Shown: positions 1-13,759, numbered from the stretch's first letter. The stretch is DNA of 64,000 nt from Enoplosus armatus (GCF_043641665.1 NC_092182.1:25605241-25669240); one strand, 5' to 3'. Notes: generated by a model not told the origin, from the sequence alone. Numbers and translations: made by a program.

Positions 1-2776
1 AAAATACTAGGTATTTCATGTTTCACACTCTTACAGAACATCTGGCTCTGAGGACAGCACATTCTGTGGCTCTTTTCAACAATTTTGAGATTTGTAACCA
101 CAGCAATTACCACGTGTATGTGCACGCTGTCAGCACATTATTACTGGCAAAATTTAAGGCAAGGTGTGTGCTGTCCCAAGCTAAAATTCTGTTTTATTCC
201 AAATTAGATCTGTTCTTTAACGAGTTCTTCCCACTTCTCCAAATTGAAAGGTAGCCAAGATTTGAAATACAAGGGTCATCTTCTTTATAAAATATAATGA
301 GTTAGTTGATGAAATTTTAACATTTTTAATGTTTAATTTTTGGAAAAATCTTCAGTCACATTAATACTGGAAAAAACCACATCCTTTTTCCAGGCGCAGC
401 ATTGGTCATAAGATGCATTTGGAAAACTACTGAAAGCCAGAAGAGGCGAGGTGAGAGTCACAGTGAGGAATGGAGTGGATGCGTTGATGTCTAGAAGTAA
501 ACATACAATACCCCACGCTCAGAGTTCTCCATGTGTGAATCTCTCTATCGGAGCAAGAGCAAGGCAGGTACAGGACGGGACAGGAAGGGGTGGAGCCAAA
601 GACAAGAAACAGGAAGATAGAGAGAGACATTAAAGGGTGTGAGAAACCTGAGTCTTCTGTTTCATGTGGAATTGTTCCTTCTCTCCATATTTTGTGTTAT
701 TCTTTGGATGACACTGAGCATACCTGCTGCAGCTCTCTTTTCTCTGTAAAAATGGTAAAATGGTGCAGCATTTTGTTCTCAGCCTGAATTCATGTCGGCA
801 AAAAAAGAGCCTTACTTGTATTATTTTCTGGCACAGATCCGGTGTCATGGCTGTCTGATACTGACAACGAACTGAATGCTGAAACATTTGTACTTCCATC
901 CTCTCCGTTTTGCATGGCTGTAACTTTCACAATCCTTTGTTGCTAATCCTTTAACATGAAATGTGAACTGTTGCACATAGCAAAGTTGTGTCTTTGTCTG
1001 GAGAACTGTGAACATGAATGAGCTGTGATTGTCTAAAGAGGGGGGGGGCACAGATTTTATTTGATTTCTATCTGTTTAGGCAGCCATGAAGATATCAGAC
1101 CTGCCTTCATATGGGTTGAAAGCAGACTTTCTCTTGCAGCATAAATCACCACACTGTGCCAGTGTGTGGGATTTCAGTAGGTAGAGGGTTGCTAAGTGAT
1201 GTATCAAGATAGAAGGATTTATCAAGGTGACACGTTTCAAACACGGAGACTATAACAGGTAGAAATCCCAGAGTTTCATGAGTGACATTAAGAATTTGTA
1301 AAAGAGGGAAGACGCAGGAAACATTCAGTTGTATCAGTCAACAGCGCTGTAAAGAGAAGCTTGGGGTGGACATGAAGCCATACTGAGCAGGAAAAAAAAC
1401 ACATTCTCCCCCCCATCTTTGAATCTGACCACATCCAGTCATCACTGATGATGGTGAAATTCGAGCCAGTAGAACAGACTTCTGAGAGAAAAGCAGTGAA
1501 TTCATTCTGCCAGAGTTAATAGTAGAATGAGGAGTATATCTGCAGTAGTGAGGAGCTCCACAATCACATCCTTTTTAAACTGTCTTCTGTTTAAAGTGAC
1601 ACATTTCGTTTTTCGGCCTGTTCAGTGGGAGACACAAACTTATGATTGCAACACTAATTTGACTGATTTTCATTCCCGGCAGTAAAGTATTTATTGAAAT
1701 AATCATTTAGGATAGACTCAAGAAAGTGACAAAGCTACAGGACATTTATGGGAACACGATATCAGACGTAACCACGGGATGTTTGCTTGTTGTTGCTGTT
1801 GTTAAGTTGTTAACAGCTAGCAGAGGAGGAGAGTGATCGGTAAGCTGGAGCGGATCAGCAGAAAAGCAATTCTTGAACAATATTCGTGCAAAAGCACATG
1901 TACGTGTATGTGTATGTACACTGGTATGCATGTTAAAACAAAGAATGTACAATGAGATCATTGAGCTTCTTCATATTAGACCATATAGGCACATTTTCCT
2001 CACTGTACAAATGTGTCGTTAATACACAAATATTCTTCCTTTCAGCTGTGCAAACTTCCTTATTTAGACTTTAATTTAAGATCAGTTCAAGTTTTAGTCA
2101 GGCTTTTCAGATTTTATTATACCAGATACAAAGATGCCACTAATGATATTTCTGTCTTACCTTCCCCTGCATGTTTTCTTACAGTATATACATGGTCATG
2201 AAACCAAGTTCCAGCGTCTCTAATCCCTTTCACTTACAACTAGGAGCTGCCTTGTACAGGCAGAGTGTCCTTCTCTAGTATAACACAATCGTTTCCCTTG
2301 TGTCATTTTGTTAAGGTACACTGACAAACTGTTCAGATCCCAGTTTCTATTAAGTTTCTATAAGACTTGTCCTTATCTGTACTTAAAATCCAATACAGTT
2401 TTACTGATTAGGACCTAAGGTGGCCTTCTCCTCTCAGCAGACAAGGACAAGGTGGGGAAATATTTAGGCTCTGGTAATGCTGGGAAAAGAATAAGGTGTA
2501 TTTCATGAATAAGCACTCAGAAATGTTGTAAATGAGTCTGAACTTTAAAAGAAGTGTTACTATCAAGGACTCTGAAGAGTGAGAGACATGTGAGAAATAT
2601 TTTGGTCTGTGTTTGGCCGAGAGCAGTGCGTCTGTGTTTGCAAGCATTTCTGTCCACAGACCCATCTGGAGTCCTCCCTCTTTCTCAATCTGTGTGTGTG
2701 TCCATGTGTGCAACAATCCATGGCTCTACCCCTGTCAATATTGGCTTCAAATGCCTAAGAAGGGGTATGAGGCGGT

Positions 2777-2821
<45 letters not shown>

Positions 2822-5800
2822 CGTAAAGATGGTGATTTGACAATGACTTCGATGACACTCGTATTTTACATCCAGTCGCACAAGAGAAAAAAAAAATCAC
2901 TGCTCGGCAGAGAGATACACATGTATACACAACACAGACTGACACACTTTTAAAGTCTCTCTCTCTCACACACACACACATACACTAACTGTTCCATTAA
3001 ATACACTAATACATCACACACACAAACTACACTATTAAAATATCACACTCTGTTCTTCAGATTTGCCTCTGGTTGTGTGTGCATGTGCAGTTCGGTGTAG
3101 CTCTGTGCACATATTGGACTCATATTTGTGTGTTTGCATGTACATTTACTCCAGTGTGTATGTGCGTGTCTCCAATGACATCTTTGACCGTGACTTTGAT
3201 CAGGGTCATGCTGTTCATATGAACTCCTGGCCCTTATGCCAGTGTCGCAGTGTTGAATGTCACCGACCGGTCAAACGCGAGCCGAGAGGCGGCTAAAACG
3301 TAGAATTACTGACCTGTCTGAAAAGAGTTTTTCCTCTTTAACTATTGCATCCATTATTTTGCTGCAGTATCAGTTTAAGCCTGCTGTAAACATACGGATA
3401 GCTCCAATACAGCCAGTGTGACCCAGCCTCGCTTGTCAGGACCTTTTAAATACACAGAAGCCCTTTGGATGAGGTTTGGAATTAATAATTCAGACATTTC
3501 CACACAAATGTATCTTTAAGGAAGGATCACAACAGTTAATGTGAAAAGGCAGATTTGCCAAGGGTCATGTCCAGCAGTAAAAAGCTTTGCATTAGAGGTC
3601 GAGATGTGCCTCGTATAGCCAGGGGTGACGTCCAAAACGTTTGTTCTGTATTTATATCTTTATTTGTGTGCTTTTTCTTTGAGCTGCTTACTTCACTTGT
3701 TTTTATTTAAGCTATCAAACCGAGGGGGCCTATCAAGGTTGAGTCTCTTTTTTTTTAAGGTTGACCTGGACATGAAAGCAGTATGAAATCTTCAAATAAA
3801 ATAAAATCACAAAACACGGCTGCAGGGTCAGAATTCTAAAGAGCCTGGATAAAAGGAAATAGGGGTGAAAAAAGTTTAAATAACATATTTTTCAGTTCCA
3901 AAGACGTCACCTTTTCTCAATTACTTAGTCGAGGTCTTCTTCTCTCTCAAAAAAATCAGCCAGTGTTTAGGGAGCTTCACGAACATTAATTATTTATCCA
4001 CTCTCCTCTCAACCTTTTTATGAAAAGCGTATCTTCCAGTGCTGGTTGTTTGAGCCCTCGGGGCCACCTGGTTGTAGAAACATCAAATCCCCATTAAGAC
4101 TTCAGCCATGTCCGGTGTTATTCACTTTTACATTACATTATCAGCAACATTGCCCGGCTTTCCTTGAAAAAGTCCATTTGGAACACGTGTAACAGAGTTC
4201 TGAAAGATTAATTGGACAGTTGTGCACGCTCACTTCCAGACAAAGTTTTGTCACGGAATAATTTATGGGCTCTGAAAGGCATGTAAAACACTTTCGATTT
4301 AAAAAACACTTTTTCTGCCACCCGGACGACGGCTAAAATGTGTGGAATGAAATATAAATGACCCCAGAAAACAGTCCATGATACGGTAAACCTCCCACGG
4401 TCCGAATCTATCAGTCTGCGCTCTTCACTATCTCTCAGTATCATTTTATTCCTACCTTTTTTGGTATTTTTAATTCCTCCATCTGCAAGTTTTCGTTCTT
4501 TCTTAACCTCCCTCTTCGTCTCTCTCCTCTACAGATTGGATACTTTCTCTCACTTCTATTTCCTCTCTTCAACTTCCTTTTAATGTCCTCTACGCTCTTC
4601 CTCATACCACGATCATCTCCATATCTGCCTGGGTTTTCTATTTCCGAGTGTCTTAATTTCACACCGTGACTCCATTTGACCTGCATGGGATCTTTAACCC
4701 TGACTGACGGCTTGAGTTCATGAGAACATCTGAGCAGCATTTCAACTGCTTCCTTCTTTTCTTTCTCTTCTTCTCCATCATTACTCTTTTTCCTCTTTCT
4801 CTTACATCCGCAGTGGTGTTTGGCCTCTAACTGGCCTTTTTATGTATATTATGCCCTGTTAGCCTAGTTAGCATCTTATTAGCATACCCATTTGACCCCC
4901 AGGTTAACCAGTGCTGCCTTTTTTCAAACCTCTTCTTCCTTCCGCCTCCCTGTTCTGCTTCCCCTGTATTCCCTACCTGCACCCTCTTCTGAAGACTTTA
5001 CCTACACCTTTCTTGTTACTCCTGGCACTTTCTTCCTCGGGCTCTGATAGATTTTTATCCTCTTGGTGTGTTTGGGATATTCTCTGTTAGCCTCTGATTA
5101 GCATTGCCAACTGACCCTCTGCCCTCTCTGACTCCCCAGCTTCTTTTGCTCACTTGAAATGGATGTAATGTTGTATTCGGACTAGCAATAAAGTATCAGC
5201 CAGTTTCCAGCGCTGTATTACTGTCTGTGCATGGAGTTTTATGTTCCCCTAAGCCTTTGTGTTTTGTGCTTTGTGGTGAGAAAAAAAAATACACTTGGCT
5301 TTAATTGCACTGCTATTATGTAGTTTTATACTGACATACAGCTGTGGTGTATGCGTGGCCTCTGTGTGGGTGATATAGAATAGATTCACTATTTCACTAT
5401 TGTCATGTTGCCTGAATGCACACAGTGTTTTGCCTCTACTCCTTGACCAAATACAAAGCTGTTTGCCTGTAACATGTGGGCATGAATATGCTATGAGAAC
5501 TAGATACTGTGTTCCAAGATAATGCAAATTCATACGAATGTAACTTGCTCAGAGAAGTACCAACATGTATCTAAAAAGGTCAGAACACAAAGACTAATAA
5601 ATAATCTTGCTCGCCATTCAAAGTGTCATTTTCAAATGCCATTTCTAAAGAGAGGAAAATGTCTCCCAAGTACTAAAAATAGGAATTGAACAGTTGTTAA
5701 TTGTTACCAGTTTATGAGCCAGTCAACGTAGCCTAAGTGGAACGTCAGTATGGAAATTGCAGCTTGACAGACAAGCAACTGCTATGCTGGAAAGAATGAA

Positions 5801-7546
5801 ATATGATAAACCTAAAAACCAGAGTATTTTTTGCTTTTTACTTTTGGCTGATATGATAACTGTCCTAGCTTTCTGCTATTTGTTGGCAGTATCACGTCTG
5901 TGACGCTGTAGCTGCCAATCCAGCTAGATTACAGCCGTAAACTGACAAATAAGATACCTTGTTCAGCTGTGAGAGACACTTTAAAACATGTTCAAGGAAT
6001 CTAAAGACACAAACAATTCCACACTCTGCTCTCACAACAAATCTCTTCTAAACAATTACAAGCAGCAAAACTCAGCATGATTTCCTTAATAAATAATGGC
6101 ACTATTCATTTTCAGAGGAACAGCTATCAATATTTGTGTAGTCCTTCTGAAAACAGCCCAGCTGCTTTGCGTCCACACCGTTATTGTTTTTCTATGTTAG
6201 TCTCAAGACAACACTTCCACTTCCACCACCCCCCTGTGGTGTTAGTCTTAGGTTTTGTAGTGCATATGTGCTTCAATTACAAACATCACAAAAAGTGCCA
6301 CAGTGTGGTTGTTAGAATGCATTTGCATGTAATGTGTTGATTTTCTATTTGCATTAGTCACTCTAAAGAAATTTCCTTTACTTTTAATGTTATTTCTCAG
6401 CAAAGTTGTACAAAAAAAAAAAAAACTGACAAAAACATAAAAAATGACACAAAAAATAAATCAAACAAATGTGAGTCCTAGCAAAACAAAACGTATAAGC
6501 ATTATGCGAGTGGGGTAGAGGGGGATGGGAGAATGGATGAAGCAATATAGAGAATTAGAGAAAGTAAAGGAAAGAAAGGCAGGTGATGGTGGCAAGCCAG
6601 TGTGCATGTTAACAAAGACACAGAGAGCTGTGTATGTCTGCTAACTGAAAAAAAAATACAGTTCATCTGGGTTTTAGATATAGAAACTCTGGGCACCTCT
6701 ATCATTATTATTTATTTTGCCTTTAAGGGTTATAGGGGATTAAGTACATGACCAGATTTAATACAAAATTCTGACCTTTTACACTGCCTTAAGAAATGAA
6801 TACAGGTTTGTGGCCTTCGTTATCATAACAATCAGAGCGTATCCTGATCCTGATAAATGCTCATTTTTGTTGACTGACTCTGAAACTACATGAAAAACAT
6901 TTGAAATTCTGATTCAGTCCTGCTTGTTAAACGTTTCACTGAAATCTCCTTCAACTCAAGACATTAACCTTCTCCCCTGCCCGTAAAAGTAATTAAAATA
7001 ATTGCGCATCTGTCCCTACCTATCTGTGTGTCTATCTGTCCATTCACATTCATTTCTACCTGCATTTCAACTATGAGGACACTTTAAAATGACATTATGA
7101 GGTCTATCCATCGCTCTGTCTGTCTATCAGTCTAATCAGTGAAACGGTTTAAAGATGCTGAATGTAGTCTCATATTCATCAACACATACAGTTGTCCAAG
7201 TGCTAACTGTTAGAAAATGACACAATGGTCATAAAGATGATTGGTAGCCTTTATCTTAATGCCAATTGTGCTCTCATTGCTGGCATCTTTTAACTGAATT
7301 TTTAATCGTCCGTTGGCTCCGTTCACCATCTGCTCGCACTGGTTGAGTTTCCTGTGAGGCAACAGTCCACTTCCTGTTCGGCCCAGTGGCTCAGTCTGAT
7401 CGAGGCTACCAATCGTCTTGTCTACAGTTTAAGGGAATTGCAGCGAGGACACAAAATTGATGTGTTGATGATTTATTATTGTTAGATTTCTACACATAGC
7501 ACCTTTAAGCTGCCACTGGGTCCTGAGGTTGAGGTTTATTACCTAC
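1..7546 (-). other. ptprm intron (5' part) after the transmembrane exon
   Basis: The intron starts GTAGGT at 7546 and continues off the low end of the window. I looked for the juxtamembrane exons known in PTPRM (segments like KLAKKQKE and the optional NAYSYSYYL) on the minus strand and did not find them. It contains a (CA)19 tract at 2780-2817, pyrimidine-rich sequence at 4440-4800, a weak pair of related segments near 4850 and 5080, and a short TTGCACCTTTAA-like repeat word at 7490-7510. Confidence 0.75.
2780..2817. repeat. (CA)19 microsatellite
   Basis: An uninterrupted CA tract of 38 bases in the intron after the transmembrane exon. Confidence 0.97.
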
Positions 7547-7682
7547 CTGCGTTTGAAGGTGAGGACGACGCCGAGGAGGATGATGATGAACATCAGGATG
7601 CCTGCGATCACTCCAGCCATTTTCACTGTGCTATCAACCTGCTTCTCTGGCTCCATCGCATCTGAGTCCTGGGTGGATGCAC
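7547..7682 (-). CDS. ptprm: ptprm exon: extracellular stalk end and transmembrane helix
   Basis: This 136-base exon begins in phase 1 (GT completing Gly) and reads [20 protein letters not shown], then the membrane helix [20 protein letters not shown] followed by the stop-transfer residues FKRR. The stalk ([17 protein letters not shown]) is highly similar to mammalian PTPRM and distinguishes it from PTPRK, which I recall as EPEKQTDHTVKIAG. The helix is about 22 hydrophobic residues, extracellular side first. The donor GTAGGT follows CGCAG, so the exon leaves in phase 2; the in-frame TAG just after is intronic. The acceptor AG at 7683-7684 is preceded by GT repeats rather than a pyrimidine tract (see findings). 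The following cytoplasmic exons are not seen in the window. Confidence 0.95.
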
Positions 7683-7684
7683 CT

Positions 7685-7740
7685 ACACACACACACACAC
7701 CGACACCGACACACACACACGCACACACACACACACACAC
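7685..7740. repeat. Imperfect (CA)n microsatellite abutting the transmembrane exon
   Basis: CA repeats are interrupted by CGACACCGAC and GCA. On the transcribed strand this is (GU)n ending directly in the UAG acceptor of the transmembrane exon, so it occupies the position of the polypyrimidine tract. Confidence 0.95.
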
Positions 7741-10324
7741 GTATGCACATAGTCATATCGATAGGCAACCACATACAAATACACATACAGTTACATAGAA
7801 AGGGCTGCACAGGTGCATGCATGCAGCCCAACACACTCAAGGACAAACACATAAATACACAATCAGGCACTCATACAAAGAAACATAGAGAAGATGGTTT
7901 ATCACACGCTCCCTTATATACACAAACAAGGACACACTTCATCCATTGCAAAGAGCATACACACAACATACAAACATCAAGCTGGGGGGTTGAAAACATC
8001 AGCAACATGCTAAAGAATACAATAAACAAAGATGAAATTTCAAGGGGGGAAATAATCATTTTAAATGAAGCTTTTTTTTGCCAAATATTTCATTTTGGAA
8101 CAAAATAGTTGAACTCATTTGGAAGTGTCACTGCCAAACAACTTCACAACATCATGTAACACAGGTAACATTCATTAAACATTTACAATGAAATGCATGG
8201 TATGAGTTTACATACATCATTAAAAAACAAAACAAAAAAAACAATCTTGTAGCCCAAAAAAATCTATTTTGTTTCAGATTCGTGCCTTCTGCAAAGTTAC
8301 AAAACATTATGAACGCGAAAAAGATAAAGAAGTCTTCTCTTTCGAATAAAAAATGTAGGCTAAAGATAAATAACTAAAGAGATCAACAGATAAAAAGACG
8401 AAAGAGGAAGATGAGGAAGAGCGCAAACAAATAAAAAGCTACAAGGTTGTTTTCTTTACGACGCCCGTCTTCATCCCACGTTACAAACATTGAAAACAAA
8501 CAATGCACAAATGTAGAAGTCATACAAAGACATCAAGGTTAAAAGCGTAAAAACACATGCACGTAGAAAATGCTCTGCATCACTCAACAATACGAGATCA
8601 ATCAATGCAAGGATTAAAGTACGCTGGCAAACAACTGAACAAACACAGTGGATAGAAAACAAAAAACTGGCCAAGGTGAATGCAAGGTTAGTGTTCAGTG
8701 TGGATTTCACAGGAGGAGGACACATATTCACACAGGTGCAGTCAGAGCACTGCTGTCACTGTATGGTTTGACGTAGAGGCCAGGAGGTGACTGACGACGG
8801 AGAGAGATGTACTTTACTTCCTGCTTGCTGCTTAGACTTTCTCATTTCAACATGTCCGACGTTACAATCACATCAAGTGATTTAAAGTTAATTCATTGCC
8901 AAGTTAAAAAGTTATACTTTATACCTTTTTAGCTTTTAAACATTGAACTTTTTGTCTTGTGCGTGTTTCATGTGACTTAAAAAGAGGAAAACTGAATTAT
9001 TCCAAGCATAAAAGTACTTTGTGCGCACCTGAACTGTAGAGTCCATGTTGCTTCCTTCACAAACATCTCCACCTGCCGACTTCAACACATTCTTTTAAGG
9101 CCAGTTAATATTTTCAGATGACATCTTGTGTTTAACACTGAAAAAGTGTACCAGCTCTAGTCCAAGTTTCACTTTTAACTCTCAAAGAGACGCAAAAGAA
9201 AAAGCTGACTGAATAACCTATTAACAAAGCTGCTGCCTTCAGAGCACAAGAGAAAGAGAAAGAGTAGAGAAACAAAAACCACGAAAGACAGAAATGTTTG
9301 GAAGGAAACAAAGACGGGGATGAAAAAGAGGGAGAAATGAAGAATGACTGAGAATGAAAGAAAGAGGAAAGAGAGGTAGGAGAACTACATTAAGAAAAAT
9401 AAAAAAAACTCGACATGACAGTGAAGACTGGAAAGAGAAAGCAAGAGGGCCCTGGGATCCTACACATGAATGCACCTGTTCCCTCACAGACACGCACCAA
9501 GCAGCCTCTTGTTATAACCTTGAAAGACAAAGACAGCCGATTAATAGAGTAATACTGCTGCGTGGGAGTTCAGTTTAATCCCCTGTCTCTCTCATCTTCG
9601 CCCCCTCTGCAATAACAACACAAGGTTGGCAGAGGAATCCACTGAGCTACTGGCTTAAGCACCTAACCTTGGCACGCTCGGTAATAGCTGCCGCAGTCCT
9701 CAATGGCTGCTGTGACGAGATGTTCCTTTAAAAACCCTGAATGCCTTCAATGAAAACAAATTCGCAGTCTTTGTAACCCGATCACGGACAGCCTTCCCGT
9801 CTCGAAGCTGTATCATCTTTGAAATTAAGAAAATACATCTGTCACTCTCCAGCCTACGCTTTAATGCAGAAGAAGAAAACGCAGCCTTTTCTCCCTGCAT
9901 GTTTCTGTGGAAATGAGGCGCTGAATAGACGTTTTAATGGCGGAGTAAAGTTTTAAGCGCTGCATTCTCAACACAAGTGAATAACAGGATATTCGGTGGA
10001 GCCTCAATGTTTCATGTTTGGTTCAAAAAACAAACAGATGTGAGTCAGTTAAGTGTTCAGGAGTAACCACAACATCTTAAATAATGTAATAATATAACAA
10101 TAAAACTCAGATGAAGCTTAATTGCGAGCTCGATTCAAAGACACTGAGTGGAGATGTAAAGGAGAGTCTCTCTGTTGGCACTGATGCCTCATGTGGGCGT
10201 TCAGAACTTGATCCCGAGTTTGATTCTGTCGTGTTGTTTAGAAGCAGACTGCCACTCCAGCACAGACGAGCACAGACGAGCACAGGAATAGTGGCATAAA
10301 AAGGGATGTGAGGAATGTCTGTGT

Positions 10325-10472
10325 GTTTTTCTTTTTTAAGAAAATTGTTTGGGCATTTGCCTTTAATTGATAGTAACAGACGAGAGAGGCAGGAAAGGTG
10401 GGAGGTAGAGGGGGGGTGACATGGGCCCGGGCTGCTGCGATAAGGACTCTACCAGGTGAGCAACAGGCTGCC
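10325..10472 (+). repeat. Dispersed repeat fragment of teleost type
   Basis: The run of words GGGCATTTGCCTTTAATTGA, GAGAGAGGCAGGAAA, GTGGGAGGTAGAGGGGGG, TGACATG, GGGCCCGGGCTGCTGCGAT and AAGGACTCTACC matches, in order, a repeat I recognise as common in perch-like fish genomes. In typical copies a GGATTCGAACCCGGGCC segment sits in the middle; here that part is deleted (ATGGGCCCGGGCTGC). The repeat class (SINE-like or other non-autonomous element) is not certain, and the match is from memory. Confidence 0.6.
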
Positions 10473-11205
10473 TTTAGTTTCTTAACACAGTTATTTAATG
10501 AAATAACTGCTGTATATCATATATATATAGCAAATGACAGTAAGGGGCAGTAAATCTAATTTTAGTATTTTCAGCCTATGCTGCTGCCACATATTTTTAA
10601 TATACTGTCAACGCACAAACTGTAAAATGTCCTTTACTCAACACTTCCTCAGTAAAATGTGCAGTTTATCTTCAATCAGACTGTAGATGCAACTGAACTT
10701 GTATATTTCAATCCAAAACTTTACCCATCTGATGCAAGCAATGGACTCTCCGGTTGCTAAGTGTTTACTTAAACAACTCATCAGCCACGATATGCACGAG
10801 TGAACTGCCTGCAGCTTTTTATCCCATTATTATCCCATCAGAAAATAACCATGGAAGGACTCTGTCTGATAGCCTGCGGCCCTGTAATCAGCTGAGGTGT
10901 ATAGAAGAGCGAATATCAGCTCGTCTGTCCGTCGTGAACATCACAGTTACATGAGAGCCTCCAGCGATAACGCAAGAGACAGGTTCACACGTTTCCCTGT
11001 AGTCTGCGCCCTAATAATCACCCCACAGGTGTATTAAACCTCAATTTCTCCCCTGAGTGATCCACAATATGTATCACCTGACACATCACAGTGTGACCCC
11101 ATTTGTTCACACTTCACCGGCCCACGTGCTGATTGGGTTCAACAGTTCACGATGTAACAGTAGAGGACCCCATCTGGCGACGGGTTCAGCTCCATTTAAC
11201 ATTGC

Positions 11206-11237
11206 GATTGGCCAGCTCAGGAGCCGCTCAGCCAATC
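11206..11237. promoter_or_regulatory. Inverted pair of CCAAT boxes
   Basis: GATTGGC at 11206-11212 and GCCAATC at 11231-11237 are exact reverse complements 18 bases apart, in a locally CpG-bearing stretch (GGCGACGGG, GCCGCTC, GGCGAACC). Paired CCAAT boxes are typical NF-Y sites, but no TATA or transcript is evident. Confidence 0.25.
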
Positions 11238-13333
11238 AGGCGAACCCTGAACAGGGTTCTGACTGTAGCAGAGGAGAAGTGATCTAATGCGACCATGTCC
11301 GTTACGAGGGGGTAAAAGTTGAGATGAACCAAATCGGCACGGCAAAATAGGATTGACTGACAACTGGTGCAAACACAATATGGAGGACACCGTGGCCTCA
11401 TTTATTATTGTATTGTCAATGTCAACTAACAGGTGGCTCGTAAGTATGTACAATTTATGGATCCATCTTGCTGTCTTGCCACCGGTACTGGCAGGTGGTG
11501 TAGGTATTATGTTCCTGGCACATATCGGGTCCTAAAAACGACAGCTGGAACAGTAGAGGACCTCATACCTTAACAATATGTTAGGCCAGGCGAATGTCCT
11601 CATCTTTTCTCAAATGGAAATGTCTAGCAGACCAATTCTCTGACGTCTCACAGCAGTTCACCCAGGAACTTGACAGTAACTAAAGTTCAGCAGCCAGTAC
11701 CTACAGAGCAGGGTGTTATTCTAATTCTAAAAATATAGATCAACTGATCTGCTGCAGCAAGCAAGAGCCTGTGAAGTAAAAGAGTCACCCAGTTTTAATT
11801 CAGTCGACTTCTATATTGATTATACTTTGAGTAGAAAATAGTGCAGCGGACATTAGCCGTCAGCCCTAAAAGGTTTGATATGATTTCATTTCTTCAGTGA
11901 TCAAAAAGCATCCAAAATGACCCGAGATCACATCACAAGATGAAAAGGTCTTTGTTGACACTTGCCCTTATTGCCGTATAATGGGCAACGTTGCCATGGG
12001 CAACCAAACATGTGGCCAGAAAGATTGAGATGAGACAGAATGTGATTATAAAAACGTACTGTATTGTCTTAATTGAAAAACAGCGCAGTAAATCTTCGAC
12101 ATATGTAAACGCAGTAAATGATGGATTTGTTTTCACAAAATGAACTGTGTGCTTTCTCAAACGTGCTTTTACAGAACCTACAGCAGCAAAACTACAAGTG
12201 CTCATAGCTTACGATCCACAATGAAGCTGTTCATCAACCTAATCTGTTGCCGAACACAACATCGCTCATCTGCACGTGTAGTGCAGAGGAGCCTAATGGA
12301 GAGAGGAGTGGGGTGGGCCTGCATGGTAATGGCCAGGAGAGGGTCTTAAATTCTGTCTTTTTCCCTGTAAAATCCTCCCAGGAGAAAAAGACGTGAAATA
12401 TCGATCTGAGTGGTATAACTGCTCTGACTGTCTCTGTAGACGCCAGAATTCACAACCACGTGGCCTTCACAGTGATGGGCTGTCCTACCAGGGGGACGCT
12501 GTAGTCATGGACAGCAACACTGGTGGCTGCAGAGAATACAAACACACGGATACTATCTCTGTAGCTCATAAATATGCTGGGAAGTGAACCGCAATGCTAC
12601 ACAAAACATTTGGTAGATTATTGTATCCACAAAAACTAGCATCTTAGAATAGGATGCCATTCGTATACAGCACCTTAGACATGAACCCTGGAGGTAAAGC
12701 AGAGGAGAGGTGAACTGTGTTTGAACACTTCGTGTCTTTACAGGATCAACATATGTTCTAGTTTATCTAATCATACTCTACAATGAAGAAATGTTGATCA
12801 TGAATACTTTAAGAAGTTATATTTTAGAGCATAAATCCTGCATGTGTTGGAATATACTAATCTGGTGCTACTGTGTCATGTCTGAAGGGAGAGCTGCCTT
12901 CAGTATTAATGCAGAATAGAAGAAGGATAAATGCATTAAAGGGGAATTCCTCAGTGTTTGCCATTATAACTGTGACAACATTGGGATGGTGATGATATTG
13001 ATTGCTTCCAAAAGGCATTAATCCCCAGAATTCCTTGTGTGTGCGAGTGTGTACGTGTGCATTTATACATTTCTCTGCACAGGAGTTTTCTCCTTTTATT
13101 TCTCCCACTTGAAGAGCATGATAAAATTATCAGGGTGGAATTATGGCTAAAACCAGAGATATTAAAAACATAATCTCATCCAAATAGAGAGAAGATTGAT
13201 TCTCCTATCCATCGACGCACTGCAGCAGCCCTGAATGACAAATTAAATGCTGCTTTTCTGTGCGTGTGTGTGTGTACATGTCACAGGTTTGAGTGGCGGT
13301 GCATCGTATGGGTGTGTGTGGGTAGGTAAAAAT

Positions 13334-13342
13334 TATATATAC

Positions 13343-13388
<46 letters not shown>
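13334..13388. repeat. (TA)n-(TG)n compound microsatellite
   Basis: A TA-rich run (TATATATACATATATATA) passes directly into about 18 TG units. Confidence 0.95.
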
Positions 13389-13391
<3 letters not shown>

Positions 13392-13563
13392 ACTGTAATT
13401 GTTTATGTGCTTGTGTGTGTCTTAGATCAGGGTTGACATGAAGGTTTAGTTTTTAGGTATTGTTTGTCAGCAGCTGCGGGGAGCATCCTCTGGGGATTAG
13501 CGTTAGCATGGCTGAGTGTATTTAACAGGATTACTAATCTGAACTATGCTGCCGCAGCGCTCC

Positions 13564-13596
<33 letters not shown>

Positions 13597-13597
13597 C
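13564..13597. repeat. (GT)n followed by CGCGCGC
   Basis: A GT tract of 27 bases runs straight into seven alternating C and G bases: purine-pyrimidine alternation throughout. Confidence 0.95.
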
Positions 13598-13759
13598 ATA
13601 TCTATTCTTACATGTGCCTTCGACTATGATTCTGAATATTTGTGTGCATGCGTGTTTTTGTGCATCTATGTAATAATGCACCTGTGAATACATGAGTGTA
13701 CCTGAGTGCCTTTGTAAATGTGTCTCTGTCTGGCTTTGTGGAAACTGGTGTGTGTGTTA

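Noticed and set aside
1510..1550. Possible optional juxtamembrane exon (NAYSYSYYL-like) on the minus strand
   Set aside because: There is a CAG acceptor followed by ATATACTCCTCATTCTACTA, but in the phase required after the transmembrane exon it reads RYTPHSTIN, and the YSSFYY frame ends at a stop and is out of phase.
7677..8108. 143-codon plus-strand open frame rich in Thr and His
   Set aside because: It starts inside the CA microsatellite antisense to the transmembrane exon; the length comes from the repeat.
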